Shown: one piece after another, positions 29,548-38,733 of the stretch
Numbering within the stretch: position 1 is the first letter of the stretch
Layout of the letters: every line of letters begins with the position of its first letter
The notes under the pieces: model-generated
What the model was told of the DNA's origin: nothing
Databases searched by the model: none
The model's input: the letters and a program-made list of their open reading frames with translations, nothing else
Source of the DNA: Polaribacter irgensii 23-P
GTDB taxonomy: Bacteria; Bacteroidota; Bacteroidia; Flavobacteriales; Flavobacteriaceae
Assembly: GCF_000153225.1 (NCBI RefSeq)
Contig: NZ_CH724148.1
Location: 1,444,842 to 1,508,841 of the forward strand
Direction: 5' to 3'
DNA: 64,000 nt
Position numbers and translations under genes: made by a program

Positions 29548-30080
29548 TTAATAATTTAGGGTGTTTTGTAATTCGGCTATTTTCTCTTGACTATCAAACT
29601 TTCCACCAAAATAAGAGGTGACGGTTGTAGAGGTATCATCTTTAATTCCCCTTGAGAACACGCCCAAATGTTTTGCATCAATAACCACTGCAACATCTTC
29701 GGTGTTTTAAATTGCTTTAAGTTCTTCCGCAATTTGGTTCGTTAGCCGCTCTTGAACTTTGCGGTCTCTTTGCATAATATTGTATAATCCTATTTAACTT
29801 TGATAGACTAATTACTTTTACTGAAAAATTTCGTCGATATGTATTTGCAATTCTTTTAGGAATTCTCTTAATGCATCATCAGTTAAACTAAGTCCCATCA
29901 CATCTTTTATTTATTCAAAAAAATGTGTAATTTTTTCTCTTATCCCGTGTCCGGAGTTAAAAAGGCTATTGCCTACATTCGTGTTTTTAAACTCGTATTT
30001 AGATGTTTATCTCCACGGTCTTCGTGAATAAAACCTTTTGCTATTTCTCTATTTTCTTTTAAATCTCTTTCTTTGCTCAT
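29548..30080 (-). pseudogene. folE: Decayed folE (GTP cyclohydrolase I)
   Basis: Reading the minus strand from an ATG at 30078-30080, the FolE N-terminus is recognisable: GDKHLNTSLKT near the usual LxTPM site, then a stop, then REKITHFFE, IKDVMGLSLTDDALR and DEIF before another stop. About 60-80 middle residues, including the CEHH zinc segment, are absent. The C-terminal half returns as KLNRIIQYYAKRPQ, a frameshift, VQERLTNQIAEELKAI, a stop, and NTEDVAVVIDAKHLGVFSRG to the end. The zinc-binding Cys of the usual LCVxSRG is lost too. FolE makes dihydroneopterin triphosphate for pterins, and folE is a regular member of bacterial photolyase clusters. Confidence 0.88.
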
Positions 30081-30138
30081 AGTATCTTTTTAATGTGCTG
30101 TCTCTAAGTACGCTTGTCTTAAAAGCAAAGCACGGTTT

Positions 30139-30414
30139 TTATCTTTTTGATATAGTGTTGTTTGAGATAGACCGTTGTCGTGTACATTTGAATCTACCTT
30201 GGGCAAAAGTTCTTAATTTTTCATGCTTTGTTTTCCTTCCTTGCACTCTTTTTCTCCAATTTTTAAAACTTTTCAGCTTCATTTCTTTTCGCATTAGGTC
30301 AATTACCTCTTGCTCTTTTAATCCAAACTGAAACTCGATAGATTCGAAAGTTGTTCTGTCTTCCCAGGCCATTTCTATAATACGATCAATTGCGATACTA
30401 TCTAATTCTTCCAT
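30139..30414 (-). CDS. TIGR03643-family protein
   Basis: The 91-residue protein has the family core IDRIIEMAWEDRTTFESIEF followed by QFGLKEQEVIDLMR, a helix-turn-helix-like unit, and FKNWRKRVQGRKTKHEKLR. A basic tail ends in NNTISKR. The family is small, of unknown function, and known from photolyase/cryptochrome neighbourhoods. The start overlaps the stop of the upstream gene directly. The basic, HTH-like make-up would allow nucleic-acid binding, but that is inference. Confidence 0.85.
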   Translation of the reverse strand: MEELDSIAIDRIIEMAWEDRTTFESIEFQFGLKEQEVIDLMRKEMKLKSFKNWRKRVQGRKTKHEKLRTFAQGRFKCTRQRSISNNTISKR

Positions 30415-30837
30415 CTAGTAGTATTGGTATTTTTTGTCATTTTCTATCTTGAAATTGACTATTTTTTGGATAAAGCTTTTGTTTTCTTTCAAAAACTTAT
30501 TGTTTTTAAAACGCACAAAGTTTCCTTGTGCATGAATACTAAATCCTTCTGTTTTGTAAGTGTGTAATTGATAATAGGGGATAGCCCAGCTAAAATTTTT
30601 GAGTCCTTTATTGATGTGTACTAGGATCCCTTTTTCTCGCAGTTCAATATTACCATAATTGATATCGGATACTGCATTTATAAGATCTGCAAACCCTGGG
30701 CTTACGGCATCAATGACCATGCGCTTAGAACCGACTCCACCTAATTTGATGGCTTGGATAAAACTATAGGAAGTACCTAACATCTCGTTAATGCTGGCCG
30801 CCGCATCTTTGTTGTTAAGAGTTGTATTGAATATCAT
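30415..30837 (-). CDS. Conserved hypothetical protein, first gene behind operator B
   Basis: The 140-residue protein is not recognised. It has no signal peptide or membrane segment. The N-terminal half (NNKDAAASINEMLGTSYSF, SKRMVIDAVSPGFADLINAVSDINYGNIELREKGILVHINK) looks like an alpha/beta fold with a clear ELREKGILV strand pair. The C-terminal half is basic and aromatic (WAIPYYQLHTY, FVRFKNNKFLKENKSF). It is the first gene after a 30-base inverted repeat and a consensus -7 box, and is immediately followed by the TIGR03643 gene, so it belongs to the light-related regulon. Confidence 0.75.
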   Translation of the reverse strand: MIFNTTLNNKDAAASINEMLGTSYSFIQAIKLGGVGSKRMVIDAVSPGFADLINAVSDINYGNIELREKGILVHINKGLKNFSWAIPYYQLHTYKTEGFSIHAQGNFVRFKNNKFLKENKSFIQKIVNFKIENDKKYQYY

Positions 30838-30841
30838 GATT

Positions 30842-30849
30842 CAAATGTA
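30842..30849 (-). promoter_or_regulatory. -7 promoter element next to operator B
   Basis: On the minus strand this is TACATTTG, an exact TAnnTTTG match. It ends only four bases before the ATG at 30837, so the transcript would start at or beside the start codon. The TTAAACA half-site of operator B begins 21 bases upstream of it, where the -33 element should lie. Confidence 0.6.
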
Positions 30850-30863
30850 CAATAAATAATTAA

Positions 30864-30893
30864 TGTTTAACCATTTATTAAATAGCTTAAACA
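30864..30893. promoter_or_regulatory. Operator B: inverted repeat TGTTTAA-N16-TTAAACA
   Basis: TGTTTAA (30864-30870) and TTAAACA (30887-30893) are perfect 7-base inverted arms separated by 16 bases. The same arms with the same spacing occur at 39426-39455. The site lies 26 bases upstream of the 140-residue protein gene and overlaps its likely -33 region, the position of a repressor site. Confidence 0.7.
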
Positions 30894-30932
30894 AAAATTA
30901 ACAGAACATTATCGTTTAGATAGACCTAATAT

Positions 30933-32423
30933 TTACTCGGTTTTCAGCATCCGACTTCTATCAGATAGCATGTGTTTTTTCAAAATACGTTCGCTTTCTT
31001 TTTGGACGTCTGAATTTTTTTTCATCTCCCAAAGGGTGTCACTTGCCTTTTTCCGAGCAATTTTAATATCCACAATTGGATGGGGATAGTTGATACCAAG
31101 CTCAAAATTATTAAATTGCTGGTCTAAAGGAGTCATTAGGTAGGGTTCGTGTATGAAGGCAATAGATAAATTGGCCAACTCAGGTACCCATTTTTTTATG
31201 AAGGTACCGTCTTCATCGTGTTCAATACTATTTTTTATTGGATTGTAGATCCTTAACGTATTAATACCTGTTTCGCCGGCATTCATTTGTAATTGTGAAA
31301 AATGAATTCCAGGTTCAAAGTCTAAAAATAATTTCGACAGGTGCTGAGAAGAGGATTGCCAAGGTTGCCATAGAATATGTGTAAAGAAAGAAACTACCAT
31401 AGCACGCATTCTAAAGTTTAGATAGCCGGTTTCTTTTAAACAGCGCATCGAGGCGTCAATTAATGGAAAACCAGTGGTGCCAGTTTCCCAAGCTTTTTGA
31501 TATTCTAAAGAAATGCTTTTTTTTAATTTTTGATAGCCTTTATTAATACTCGCATTTTCCATGGTATGTTCCATTTCAAATTTCTGAATGAAATGTGCTT
31601 GCCAGCGCAACCTAGATATAAAAGCACCTAAATGTCGCTTATTTGCATCTGTTTTGCGTTTTGTCGCCTCTTGGAATATTTGACGTATCGATACATTTCC
31701 CCAGGCAAGATAAGGAGACAATCTGCTGCAGCTTTGTCTAGCCAATGCTGGTTTAGAGATATTAGACATGTATTTTTCATGTCGTGTTTGAAAAAAAGTA
31801 TCGGCATATTTCCAAGCCATTTTTGTGCCCCCCTGCTGAAAGTAGGAATGTTTAGGTGTTTCTAAAGCAACGGTGTTGAAATAGGCCTCTATTTGCTCTA
31901 TTTCTTCGATAGAAATAAATTTCTCAGCATTCAATGTGTTTTTGATTTGGGTATCATACATATAATCATCCCACTTGTCAAACCAATCTGCCCTATTTAA
32001 TAAGCCTCTTAAAACGCCATTATTATTGTTTTCTTTCCATGTCACAGAGTTATTTCTACAATATCTTGTAAATTCTTTGTCTCGGTTGTAGGTAATTAAT
32101 AAGCCTGTTTCTTGATGCGAAAATACGGTGTCCACTTTAAAAGAATCAAAAATTTGATTGAAAGCATTTACAACTTCTGTTTGCACACAAAGCACTTTGG
32201 TGTCGTATTTTTTTAGTTCGGCATTTAAAGCAACAACAGATTGTTTTATAAAATCCCAATGTCGCGTATCATAATGGGGATCCTCAATTAATGAGTTTTC
32301 AAAGACATAGAGAAAAAGCACACGTTTGTTTGATGCCAGTGCATTTTGAATTGCTTCATTATCTTGCAAACGCAAATCGCGTTTAAACCACACAACATGT
32401 ATTTCCTCTTTGTTAGTATGCAT
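30933..32423 (-). CDS. Divergent cryptochrome/photolyase-family flavoprotein
   Basis: The 496-residue protein has the N-terminal photolyase Rossmann domain (VVWFKRDLRLQDNEAI) and a C-terminal FAD-type helical domain (SPYLAWGNVSIRQIF, TGFPLIDASMRCLKETGYLNFRMRAMVVSF). It departs from true photolyases at functional places. Where class I enzymes have ELIWREF it has RLRWQAHF. In place of the SNxGNWQW loop it has LQMNAGETGINTLRIYNP. It therefore belongs to a separate cryptochrome-like branch often seen in photolyase clusters; repair activity cannot be assumed. It overlaps the end of the iron-sulfur photolyase gene by 11 bases. Confidence 0.88.
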   Translation of the reverse strand: MHTNKEEIHVVWFKRDLRLQDNEAIQNALASNKRVLFLYVFENSLIEDPHYDTRHWDFIKQSVVALNAELKKYDTKVLCVQTEVVNAFNQIFDSFKVDTVFSHQETGLLITYNRDKEFTRYCRNNSVTWKENNNNGVLRGLLNRADWFDKWDDYMYDTQIKNTLNAEKFISIEEIEQIEAYFNTVALETPKHSYFQQGGTKMAWKYADTFFQTRHEKYMSNISKPALARQSCSRLSPYLAWGNVSIRQIFQEATKRKTDANKRHLGAFISRLRWQAHFIQKFEMEHTMENASINKGYQKLKKSISLEYQKAWETGTTGFPLIDASMRCLKETGYLNFRMRAMVVSFFTHILWQPWQSSSQHLSKLFLDFEPGIHFSQLQMNAGETGINTLRIYNPIKNSIEHDEDGTFIKKWVPELANLSIAFIHEPYLMTPLDQQFNNFELGINYPHPIVDIKIARKKASDTLWEMKKNSDVQKESERILKKHMLSDRSRMLKTE

Positions 32424-33945
32424 CTAGATTTTCTATAATATGAGTTGCTTTTTCTGTGATTTTTATGCGGTCTTCATTAGACATTTTATTCAGAACACTG
32501 TACATCATTTTCATTCTAAAATTCCCTTTTAGTTTTTCTTGTTTTTCGTCTAAAAAATTCCAGTAAAGGGTGTTAAAAGGGCAGGCATCGTCCTCAAATT
32601 TCTTTGCTTTGTTATACACACAGGCATCACAATAATTGCTCATTTTTCCAATGTAACTTCCCGAAGACACATAGGGTTTTGTCGCTATTTTTCCTCCATC
32701 TGCAAACTGGCTCATGCCACGTGTATTTGGCAATTGTACCCATTCAATCGCGTCTACATAAATGCCCAAATACCAGGCATCAATCGCATCGGGATGGATC
32801 TGTGTGAGGAGTGCAAAATTACCTGTAATCATGAGGCGCTGAATATGGTGTGCATACCCGTTGTCTAAAGAATTATGAATCGCATTTTTTAGACAATTCA
32901 TTTTGGTTGCTCCCGTCCAAAAGAAGGCTGGTAATTTGTTTTTATTTTCTAAAAAGTTTTCTTTTTTATAGTTCGGCATCAGCATCCAATACATGCCTCT
33001 CATGTATTCTCTCCATCCTAAAATTTGTCGGATAAAACCTTCTACTTGAGAAATGTCTATCGCATCTTCTTGTTCTCTATACGTTTCTAGAACCGCATCT
33101 ACTACTTCTTTGGGAGCGATTATTTTAGAATTCATAGCAAAGGAGATTCTACTGTGAAATAAGTAGATTTTGTCCGTGTGCATTGCGTCCTGGTAATCTC
33201 CAAAGTGCACTAATAAATGGTCACAAAAATAAGCGAGCTGCTCCATTGCTTGTAGCCTGGAAATGGGATATTCAAAGAAGGAAGGGTTGATTTTTCCAAT
33301 TGTTTTAATGCCCGCTTTTTCAATCTCAGAGAACAGTGCTGTTACATCTGTGTCAAAAGTAATTTCTGGCGGAATTAATGCTTCGCCTTTCCATTTTTTT
33401 CGATTGCTTGCATCGTAATTCCACTTTCCTCCTTCGGGTTGTTTGTCTATCATTAAAATTTGATGCTTTTTGCGCATGTTGCGATAAAAGTGCTCCATCA
33501 AAAATTGCTTTTTACCTTTGAAAAAAGCAGTTAAATCTTCTCGTTCTGTGTAAAAATGTTCTGTGGAATAGACCGAAGCGTCAATTTTTAGAGCAGCGCA
33601 AAAAGAGCCTAGTTGTGCATCCAAGCGGTACTCATCAGGGGCTAAATATTCAAACTTTTCAATGGTATTTTCTGCAATTAAAAGGTCTAAATTTTCAGTT
33701 AAACTTTGGGTGTTTTTTGCGTCATTTATTTTGAAATAAACAACAGTATGTCCCGCGTCTTGCAATGCTTGTGAGAAGTTTCTCATGGCTGCAAAATAAC
33801 CTACTACTTTTTGTATATGGTGTGTTACATAGTCGGTTTCTTGTCGCATTTCAAATAGGCAATAGGTAACTTCTTCGTGTATTTCTGAAAACCAAGAATG
33901 TTGGCTATTGAGTTGATCTCCTAAAATTAAGCGTAGTGTTTTCAT
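32413..33945 (-). CDS. Iron-sulfur bacterial cryptochrome/photolyase (FeS-BCP, (6-4) photolyase type)
   Basis: The 510-residue protein has the photolyase-related (DPRP) N-terminal domain starting LRLILGDQLNSQHSWF. The C-terminal FAD domain has the four cysteines of a [4Fe-4S] cluster: one in TKMNCLKNAIH (about residue 357) and three in YCDACVYNKAKKFEDDACPF (about 440-460). In Agrobacterium PhrB this architecture repairs (6-4) photoproducts and carries a lumazine antenna. WVQLPNTRGMSQFADGG and GGKIATKPYVSSG are conserved for the family. It sits between CRY-DASH and the divergent cryptochrome with a one-base gap and an 11-base overlap. Confidence 0.93.
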   Translation of the reverse strand: MKTLRLILGDQLNSQHSWFSEIHEEVTYCLFEMRQETDYVTHHIQKVVGYFAAMRNFSQALQDAGHTVVYFKINDAKNTQSLTENLDLLIAENTIEKFEYLAPDEYRLDAQLGSFCAALKIDASVYSTEHFYTEREDLTAFFKGKKQFLMEHFYRNMRKKHQILMIDKQPEGGKWNYDASNRKKWKGEALIPPEITFDTDVTALFSEIEKAGIKTIGKINPSFFEYPISRLQAMEQLAYFCDHLLVHFGDYQDAMHTDKIYLFHSRISFAMNSKIIAPKEVVDAVLETYREQEDAIDISQVEGFIRQILGWREYMRGMYWMLMPNYKKENFLENKNKLPAFFWTGATKMNCLKNAIHNSLDNGYAHHIQRLMITGNFALLTQIHPDAIDAWYLGIYVDAIEWVQLPNTRGMSQFADGGKIATKPYVSSGSYIGKMSNYCDACVYNKAKKFEDDACPFNTLYWNFLDEKQEKLKGNFRMKMMYSVLNKMSNEDRIKITEKATHIIENLDAY

Positions 33946-33946
33946 T

Positions 33947-35257
33947 TTAAAACAGTGTTTTTTCTAACCAAAGTTTCCTGTATTTGTGATTTTGGTCGTA
34001 GCGATCAGCTTGCATTTTCGTATTGAACTTTCGATCTCTTGGGTCATTTCCTACGCCGGCTACATACATCCAATTTCCATAATTACTGTGTACGTCGTAA
34101 TCTAATAAAACGGATTCGAAATACGCTGCGCCAATGCGCCAGTCTAACAAAAGATCTTTTGCAAAATAAGAAGCTACATTTTGACGCCCGCGATTGCTCA
34201 TGAATCCCGTTTCTTTGAGTTCAATCATATTTGCATTTACAAAAGCATCTTTGGTCTCTCCATTAATCCACTGTTGTACCGTTTTTTGATCCGTGTTCCA
34301 TTCATATGTTTTTTCTAAGATACCACCTATTCTGAAAACTTTAGCATTGTATTTTAAAGAAATGTATTTAAAATAATCTCTCCAAATCAATTCAAAAATA
34401 ACCCAGTAGGTGGATTGGTTGGAACCAAATTCAGCTTCATATTCTTTAATCTTCCAATAAATTGTTTTAGCAGACAGGCTGCCGTTGGCTAACCAAGGGG
34501 AAAATTTTGTGCTATAGTCAGTTCCAACAAGACCATTTCTCGTATTTTTATAAAAGGAAACCTTTTTGGATTCAAAAAAATAGTATTGCAACCTTTCCAA
34601 GGCGGCAGTCTCTCCACCTTTAAAAGGGAAAGCTGTTTTTGCATGCGTTTTTGTGTCAGAAAAACCAAGACTTTCCATTGAAGGGATTGCTGTTTCTGTC
34701 TCAATTAGGTTTCGTTCAGAAAGTTTAGTAACCGTACACTCTTTTTCAACGGCTACTGTTTTTTCTACTTTTTTTCTAAAAATAGTGAATACGTCCGGGA
34801 TCTTAGAAAAATCTCTGGAAACCGCGTCAGGATGGTACAGAAATTGGTCATAATCTGCAACAAAACGCACGGTCTCTGGAAGCGTGCTCTTGATGAAATT
34901 ATCTGTCGCAATCTCTTCACGAGTCCATTCTTTTTGCGTGTAAATGGTACCAACTGAAAATTCATCACATAAGGTATGCATTTTGTTTTCAGGACTCTCC
35001 ATGTAGGTAAGCAAAGTGATGTTTAGTGCCGCTAAGTTCTTTTTTAAATCTGTAATCGTTTCAATAAGAAATTTTGTTCTAAATGATGCTGTCTTTTGAA
35101 ATCCAAAGGAGTCTATTTTAAATAGTTTTGGATCAAAAAAGTAAACAGCAATCACCTTAGAATGATTTTCTATCGCTTTTGTTAGAGATTGATTGTCTTG
35201 TACCCGTAAGTTATTACGGAACCAAATTACGCCTGTGTTTTCTTGTTTCTTCTGCAT
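33947..35257 (-). CDS. DASH-type cryptochrome
   Basis: CRY-DASH proteins bind FAD and a folate antenna and repair dimers in single-stranded DNA or act as light sensors. The 436-residue protein starts [16 protein letters not shown] and shows [70 protein letters not shown] and [21 protein letters not shown]. The terminal [22 protein letters not shown] matches the DASH C-terminal signature. All key regions are present. Its start codon lies inside the end of the DUF2256 gene. Confidence 0.93.
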   Translation of the reverse strand: MQKKQENTGVIWFRNNLRVQDNQSLTKAIENHSKVIAVYFFDPKLFKIDSFGFQKTASFRTKFLIETITDLKKNLAALNITLLTYMESPENKMHTLCDEFSVGTIYTQKEWTREEIATDNFIKSTLPETVRFVADYDQFLYHPDAVSRDFSKIPDVFTIFRKKVEKTVAVEKECTVTKLSERNLIETETAIPSMESLGFSDTKTHAKTAFPFKGGETAALERLQYYFFESKKVSFYKNTRNGLVGTDYSTKFSPWLANGSLSAKTIYWKIKEYEAEFGSNQSTYWVIFELIWRDYFKYISLKYNAKVFRIGGILEKTYEWNTDQKTVQQWINGETKDAFVNANMIELKETGFMSNRGRQNVASYFAKDLLLDWRIGAAYFESVLLDYDVHSNYGNWMYVAGVGNDPRDRKFNTKMQADRYDQNHKYRKLWLEKTLF

Positions 35258-35367
35258 TTTTCGCTACAATATTTTACATCTTCCCAGTTTTTTTCCCATT
35301 TTTTTCTCCATGTAAAAGGAAGGTTGCAGACCAAACAGGTCTTTTGTGGTAAATGTTGTTTCTTCAA
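35227..35367 (-). CDS. DUF2256 zinc-ribbon protein (46 residues, TTG start)
   Basis: The small frame encodes [20 protein letters not shown] then [14 protein letters not shown], the full DUF2256 pattern of two CxxC-type pairs around a WRKKW motif, probably one zinc ribbon. No ATG precedes it; TTG at 35367, two bases after the stop of the SDR/DUF2867 gene, is the best start (ATT just before is an alternative). It overlaps the CRY-DASH start by 31 bases, so the three genes are translationally linked. The family is a frequent companion of photolyases and its function is unknown. Confidence 0.82.
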   Translation of the reverse strand: MKKQHLPQKTCLVCNLPFTWRKKWEKNWEDVKYCSEKCRRNKKTQA

Positions 35368-35369
35368 AA

Positions 35370-36791
35370 TTATTTATTTAAGTTATTGATCATTCCATTA
35401 AAAACAAACCAGTGAAACGGCATGACAGCATACCAATACAATCGTCCCCCAAGACCGTGGGGTCTAAAAGTGGCTGTCTGATAAACCGTTCCTTTTTCTA
35501 TTTTAAATTCTAGCCAAGCCTCCCCGGGCAATATCATTTCGGCATAGAGCAGGAGCTTTCCATTTTCTTTATCTGCATAGATTACACGCCAAAAATCTAA
35601 AGCATCACCAGCAAATAATTCTGTGGGATGTCTTCTTCCTCTTCGCAAGCCTGCGCCGCCAAAAAATTGATCTACAATACCGCGAATTTTCCATAGAAAG
35701 GTCGCGTAATACCATCCGGTCTCACCGCCAATTGCCCAAATGTTATTGAGCAGTTTTTCAGTATTGTTTATTTTTCTTTTTTTAAAATCCTTAAAACAAC
35801 CGTGTTTTGGAACATTGATAAATTCGTGTACAAAACTTTTTAACTTTCCACTACTGATGTATGAATCTTTCCAACTAGAGATAATACTGTTTTGCTTTAT
35901 TTTAACAAAAGCAAATTCAACAGCCTCGCGATAGGTCATCGGATTTACATCTAAAATTTTATTGATATTACTCTTATTTCCAATGACTTCCACGCCCATA
36001 GAATTTACGAGAGAGGTAGCCAGCTTGTACGAGGTAGAGGTGACAAAATACAACCAATAAGAAGAGAGCTTTGGAGTCATCACGGGAACAATTAAAATCC
36101 ATCTTTTAAGTTTTCTAACTGCCGCGAACTCTAGTAGCATTTCTTTGTATGTTAATATTTCTGGTCCAAAGACATCATAGGAGGTATTGAATAATTCCTT
36201 TTTATTCAATGCACGGTGTAAAAAAGACAGAACATCTCTAATGCCCAAGGGTTGGGTTTTTGTGTTCAACCATTTGGGAGCGATCATGGCAGGTAGCTTT
36301 TCTACGATATCTCTAATGATTTCAAAAGAAGAACTGCCAGAACCAACGATGATACCTGCTTTAAAAGTAGTGAGTGCATAGACGTCAGAAGCCAACGCTT
36401 TCTCAACATTTTTGCGAGATAATAAATGTTTTGAAAGTTTGGTGTCATTGGTAATTCCACTTAAATAAATAACTTGTTTCAGGCTGGTTTTTTCAGCAAA
36501 ACGCTTAAAGTTAAAGGCACACTTCTCTTCTAAAATATGAAACTCTTTGGCCGAATTAGACATGGAGTGTATCAAGTAATACGCAAAATCAATGTCTTTT
36601 GGAATATTTTCTAAGCTTTCTGCATCTAAAAAGTCTGCAGCTACCAAGAGCACATTTTCTCGATCTCTGAAGTAATTTTGTGCTCTTTTCTTGTCTCTAA
36701 CAGCGCAAACAACAGTGTGGCCATCGTTTAGCAATAGAGGTATTAACCTTTTGCCGATATACCCTGTTGCTCCTGTTACAAGAATTTTCAT
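35370..36791 (-). CDS. SDR-family NAD(P)-binding protein with DUF2867 domain
   Basis: The 473-residue protein has an N-terminal extended-SDR Rossmann domain ([19 protein letters not shown] near 7-25, YYLIHSM near 73, IYLSGI near 109). The C-terminal DUF2867 region starts near 340, with [31 protein letters not shown] and [18 protein letters not shown] hydrophobic segment lies near the end of the protein. Substrate unknown. The gene is in the middle of the tight island operon, between the flavin reductase-like gene and DUF2256, suggesting a redox role related to light damage. Confidence 0.9.
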   Translation of the reverse strand: MKILVTGATGYIGKRLIPLLLNDGHTVVCAVRDKKRAQNYFRDRENVLLVAADFLDAESLENIPKDIDFAYYLIHSMSNSAKEFHILEEKCAFNFKRFAEKTSLKQVIYLSGITNDTKLSKHLLSRKNVEKALASDVYALTTFKAGIIVGSGSSSFEIIRDIVEKLPAMIAPKWLNTKTQPLGIRDVLSFLHRALNKKELFNTSYDVFGPEILTYKEMLLEFAAVRKLKRWILIVPVMTPKLSSYWLYFVTSTSYKLATSLVNSMGVEVIGNKSNINKILDVNPMTYREAVEFAFVKIKQNSIISSWKDSYISSGKLKSFVHEFINVPKHGCFKDFKKRKINNTEKLLNNIWAIGGETGWYYATFLWKIRGIVDQFFGGAGLRRGRRHPTELFAGDALDFWRVIYADKENGKLLLYAEMILPGEAWLEFKIEKGTVYQTATFRPHGLGGRLYWYAVMPFHWFVFNGMINNLNK

Positions 36792-36797
36792 ACACGC

Positions 36798-37421
36798 TTA
36801 ATTATTTTTTTTTGGTCGCTGATAGGACAGCTGTGTTTTAAATTTTGGAATCGCATAGGTGTCCAAACCATTGATCGTAGCAATGTTTCCTTTAGAAAGA
36901 TTAATCAATCCGTCTTCCTGTAACAATTCGTCATCAATATACAACTCTTGAATTTGAGAGACAATCAGCACTACATCATTAGAAGGAACATACACTTCTT
37001 CTATAAATTTCATACTCATCTGTACAGGCGCACCTTTTACGAAAGGGGCTTTGTAAGCGCCTTTATATTCTGCCTCTAGATTTGTCATGTCAAATTCCGA
37101 CACTTCTTTTGGGTATTTAGCGGAGGTGTGGTGCGCATCCTCTATAATACCCTCGTGAATGTGGTTGATTGTAAAAAAGCCTAAATCTTTTATGTTTTTG
37201 TACGTATCTCTAGGCACAGTTGTGGGTCTTAAAATAAAACCCAAGGTTGGTGGTTTAGAGCCTAAATGTGTAACCGAACTAAAAATACCAACATTGGCAA
37301 TTCCTTCTTCTGAAAGAGAACCCAATAAGTTTGCAGACTTAAATCCCGAACAACTATTGATTAAATTAATTTTGTAAATTTTTTCTAAATTCTGAATGTC
37401 ATTAAAATTGAAAAAGGCCAT
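36798..37421 (-). CDS. Flavin reductase-like FMN-binding protein
   Basis: The 207-residue protein has the split-barrel fold of the flavin reductase/FMN-binding family: VGIFSSVTHLGSKPPTLGFILRPTTVPRDTYKNI near 44-78, which binds FMN phosphate, and DLGFFTINHIH. Such proteins reduce or hold FMN. In an operon with three flavoproteins it could supply reduced flavin, but that is inferred. Its ATG overlaps the stop of the ABC1 kinase gene by one base (TAATG), showing coupling. Confidence 0.85.
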   Translation of the reverse strand: MAFFNFNDIQNLEKIYKINLINSCSGFKSANLLGSLSEEGIANVGIFSSVTHLGSKPPTLGFILRPTTVPRDTYKNIKDLGFFTINHIHEGIIEDAHHTSAKYPKEVSEFDMTNLEAEYKGAYKAPFVKGAPVQMSMKFIEEVYVPSNDVVLIVSQIQELYIDDELLQEDGLINLSKGNIATINGLDTYAIPKFKTQLSYQRPKKNN

Positions 37422-38725
37422 TATAGATTTTTGTAATTATTTATTTTGATGTCTTTTCCTTGCAAGTCGTGCATTAAATTATACAGACCAAAGAAAGTTC
37501 TATTGATGTAAATAAAGTGCTTCGATCCTCTGTTTCCATTCATGCTCTTTAGCTCTGAACTCTTCATATACTTACTGCCCAACTCTGAGATTTTATCAAA
37601 AAAGCCATCATCAGAAAAATCAAATTCTTCTTGATGAAAGGGCTGTGTAAACAAACTTAGCATTTCGTAGAACAATGCTCTAAAAAATACCAGTTCACTT
37701 TCCGTATCATCTTCCCTTAAAATCTCTAATTCAAATAACTTTTCTTCAAAAAGCACTGGATCATTTATACATGCAGGTTTTGCCAATTCAAAGTAAGGGG
37801 TGTAAAATTCTAATGGAATTGTTTTCATACAGCCAAAATCAATTGCAATTAACTCATTATCAGGAGAAACTAAGAAGTTTCCAGGATGCGGATCTGCATG
37901 CACCTTTTTTAGGGTGTGAATTTGAAACATATAAAAGTCCCAAAGGGCTTGCGCTAATTTGTTTGAAATTTCTTGGTCGTCCGTTGAAAATTCGGACAAG
38001 TGCACACCTTCCATCCAGTCCATTGTAATAATTCTGTCAGAGGACAAATCGGCATAGTAGTTTGGAAAATTTAGGTTTGGAATGTGCTTACAAGCTTCAA
38101 CAATTGCGATACTTTGCGCTACTTCTAAAATGTAATCTGTCTCTTCTACTAATTTACCTTCTACCTCTTTAAAATAGCGATCAGAATCCTTTCCCCTAAT
38201 GTTAAACATTTTTACAGCAATGGGCTTTACCATCGATAAATCTGAAGTAATACTCGCTGCAATTCCAGGATATTGAATTTTTACAGCTAATTTTTTTCCA
38301 TCTTTTTCAGCTCTGTGGACCTGTCCAATACTTGCAGCATTTACAGAAACGGTATTGAATTTATCATAAATTTCACTTGGATCTTTTCCAAAGTAATTTT
38401 TAAATGTTTTTACTACTAAAGCAGGAGATAATGGAGGAACAGAAAACTGAGAAAGTGAAAACTTTTCAACATAGGCTCTCGGCAAAACACTTTTTTCCAT
38501 GCTCAACATTTGCGCTACTTTAAGAGCACTCCCTTTTAGTTGCTGCAATCCATTGTAGATGTCTTCTGCATTATTTTGGTTCAGCTTTTCTTTCGCTTCA
38601 ATTTCTGATTTGGTAAGCTTACTACCGTAATATTTTAAATAATTCACACCAATTTTCGCTCCAGTGGTTACTAATTTTGAAGCCCGTTGTATTTTAGAGG
38701 TGGGGATGGAATCGATTGTTTTCAT
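37421..38725 (-). CDS. ABC1/AarF/UbiB-family atypical kinase
   Basis: The 434-residue protein has the family landmarks: the N-terminal KGSALKVAQMLSME (the KxGQ-type region near 63-76), SIGQVHRAEKDGKKLAVKIQYP with the A-rich/G loop and invariant Lys near 147, HADPHPGNFLV near 276-286, and AIDFGCMKTIP with the DFG aspartate. Family members act in quinone synthesis or lipid homeostasis through ATPase activity. In this place, directly behind the TetR gene and ahead of flavoproteins, it is part of the putative light regulon. It begins eight bases after the regulator gene. Confidence 0.92.
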   Translation of the reverse strand: MKTIDSIPTSKIQRASKLVTTGAKIGVNYLKYYGSKLTKSEIEAKEKLNQNNAEDIYNGLQQLKGSALKVAQMLSMEKSVLPRAYVEKFSLSQFSVPPLSPALVVKTFKNYFGKDPSEIYDKFNTVSVNAASIGQVHRAEKDGKKLAVKIQYPGIAASITSDLSMVKPIAVKMFNIRGKDSDRYFKEVEGKLVEETDYILEVAQSIAIVEACKHIPNLNFPNYYADLSSDRIITMDWMEGVHLSEFSTDDQEISNKLAQALWDFYMFQIHTLKKVHADPHPGNFLVSPDNELIAIDFGCMKTIPLEFYTPYFELAKPACINDPVLFEEKLFELEILREDDTESELVFFRALFYEMLSLFTQPFHQEEFDFSDDGFFDKISELGSKYMKSSELKSMNGNRGSKHFIYINRTFFGLYNLMHDLQGKDIKINNYKNL

Positions 38726-38733
38726 ATATTTCT

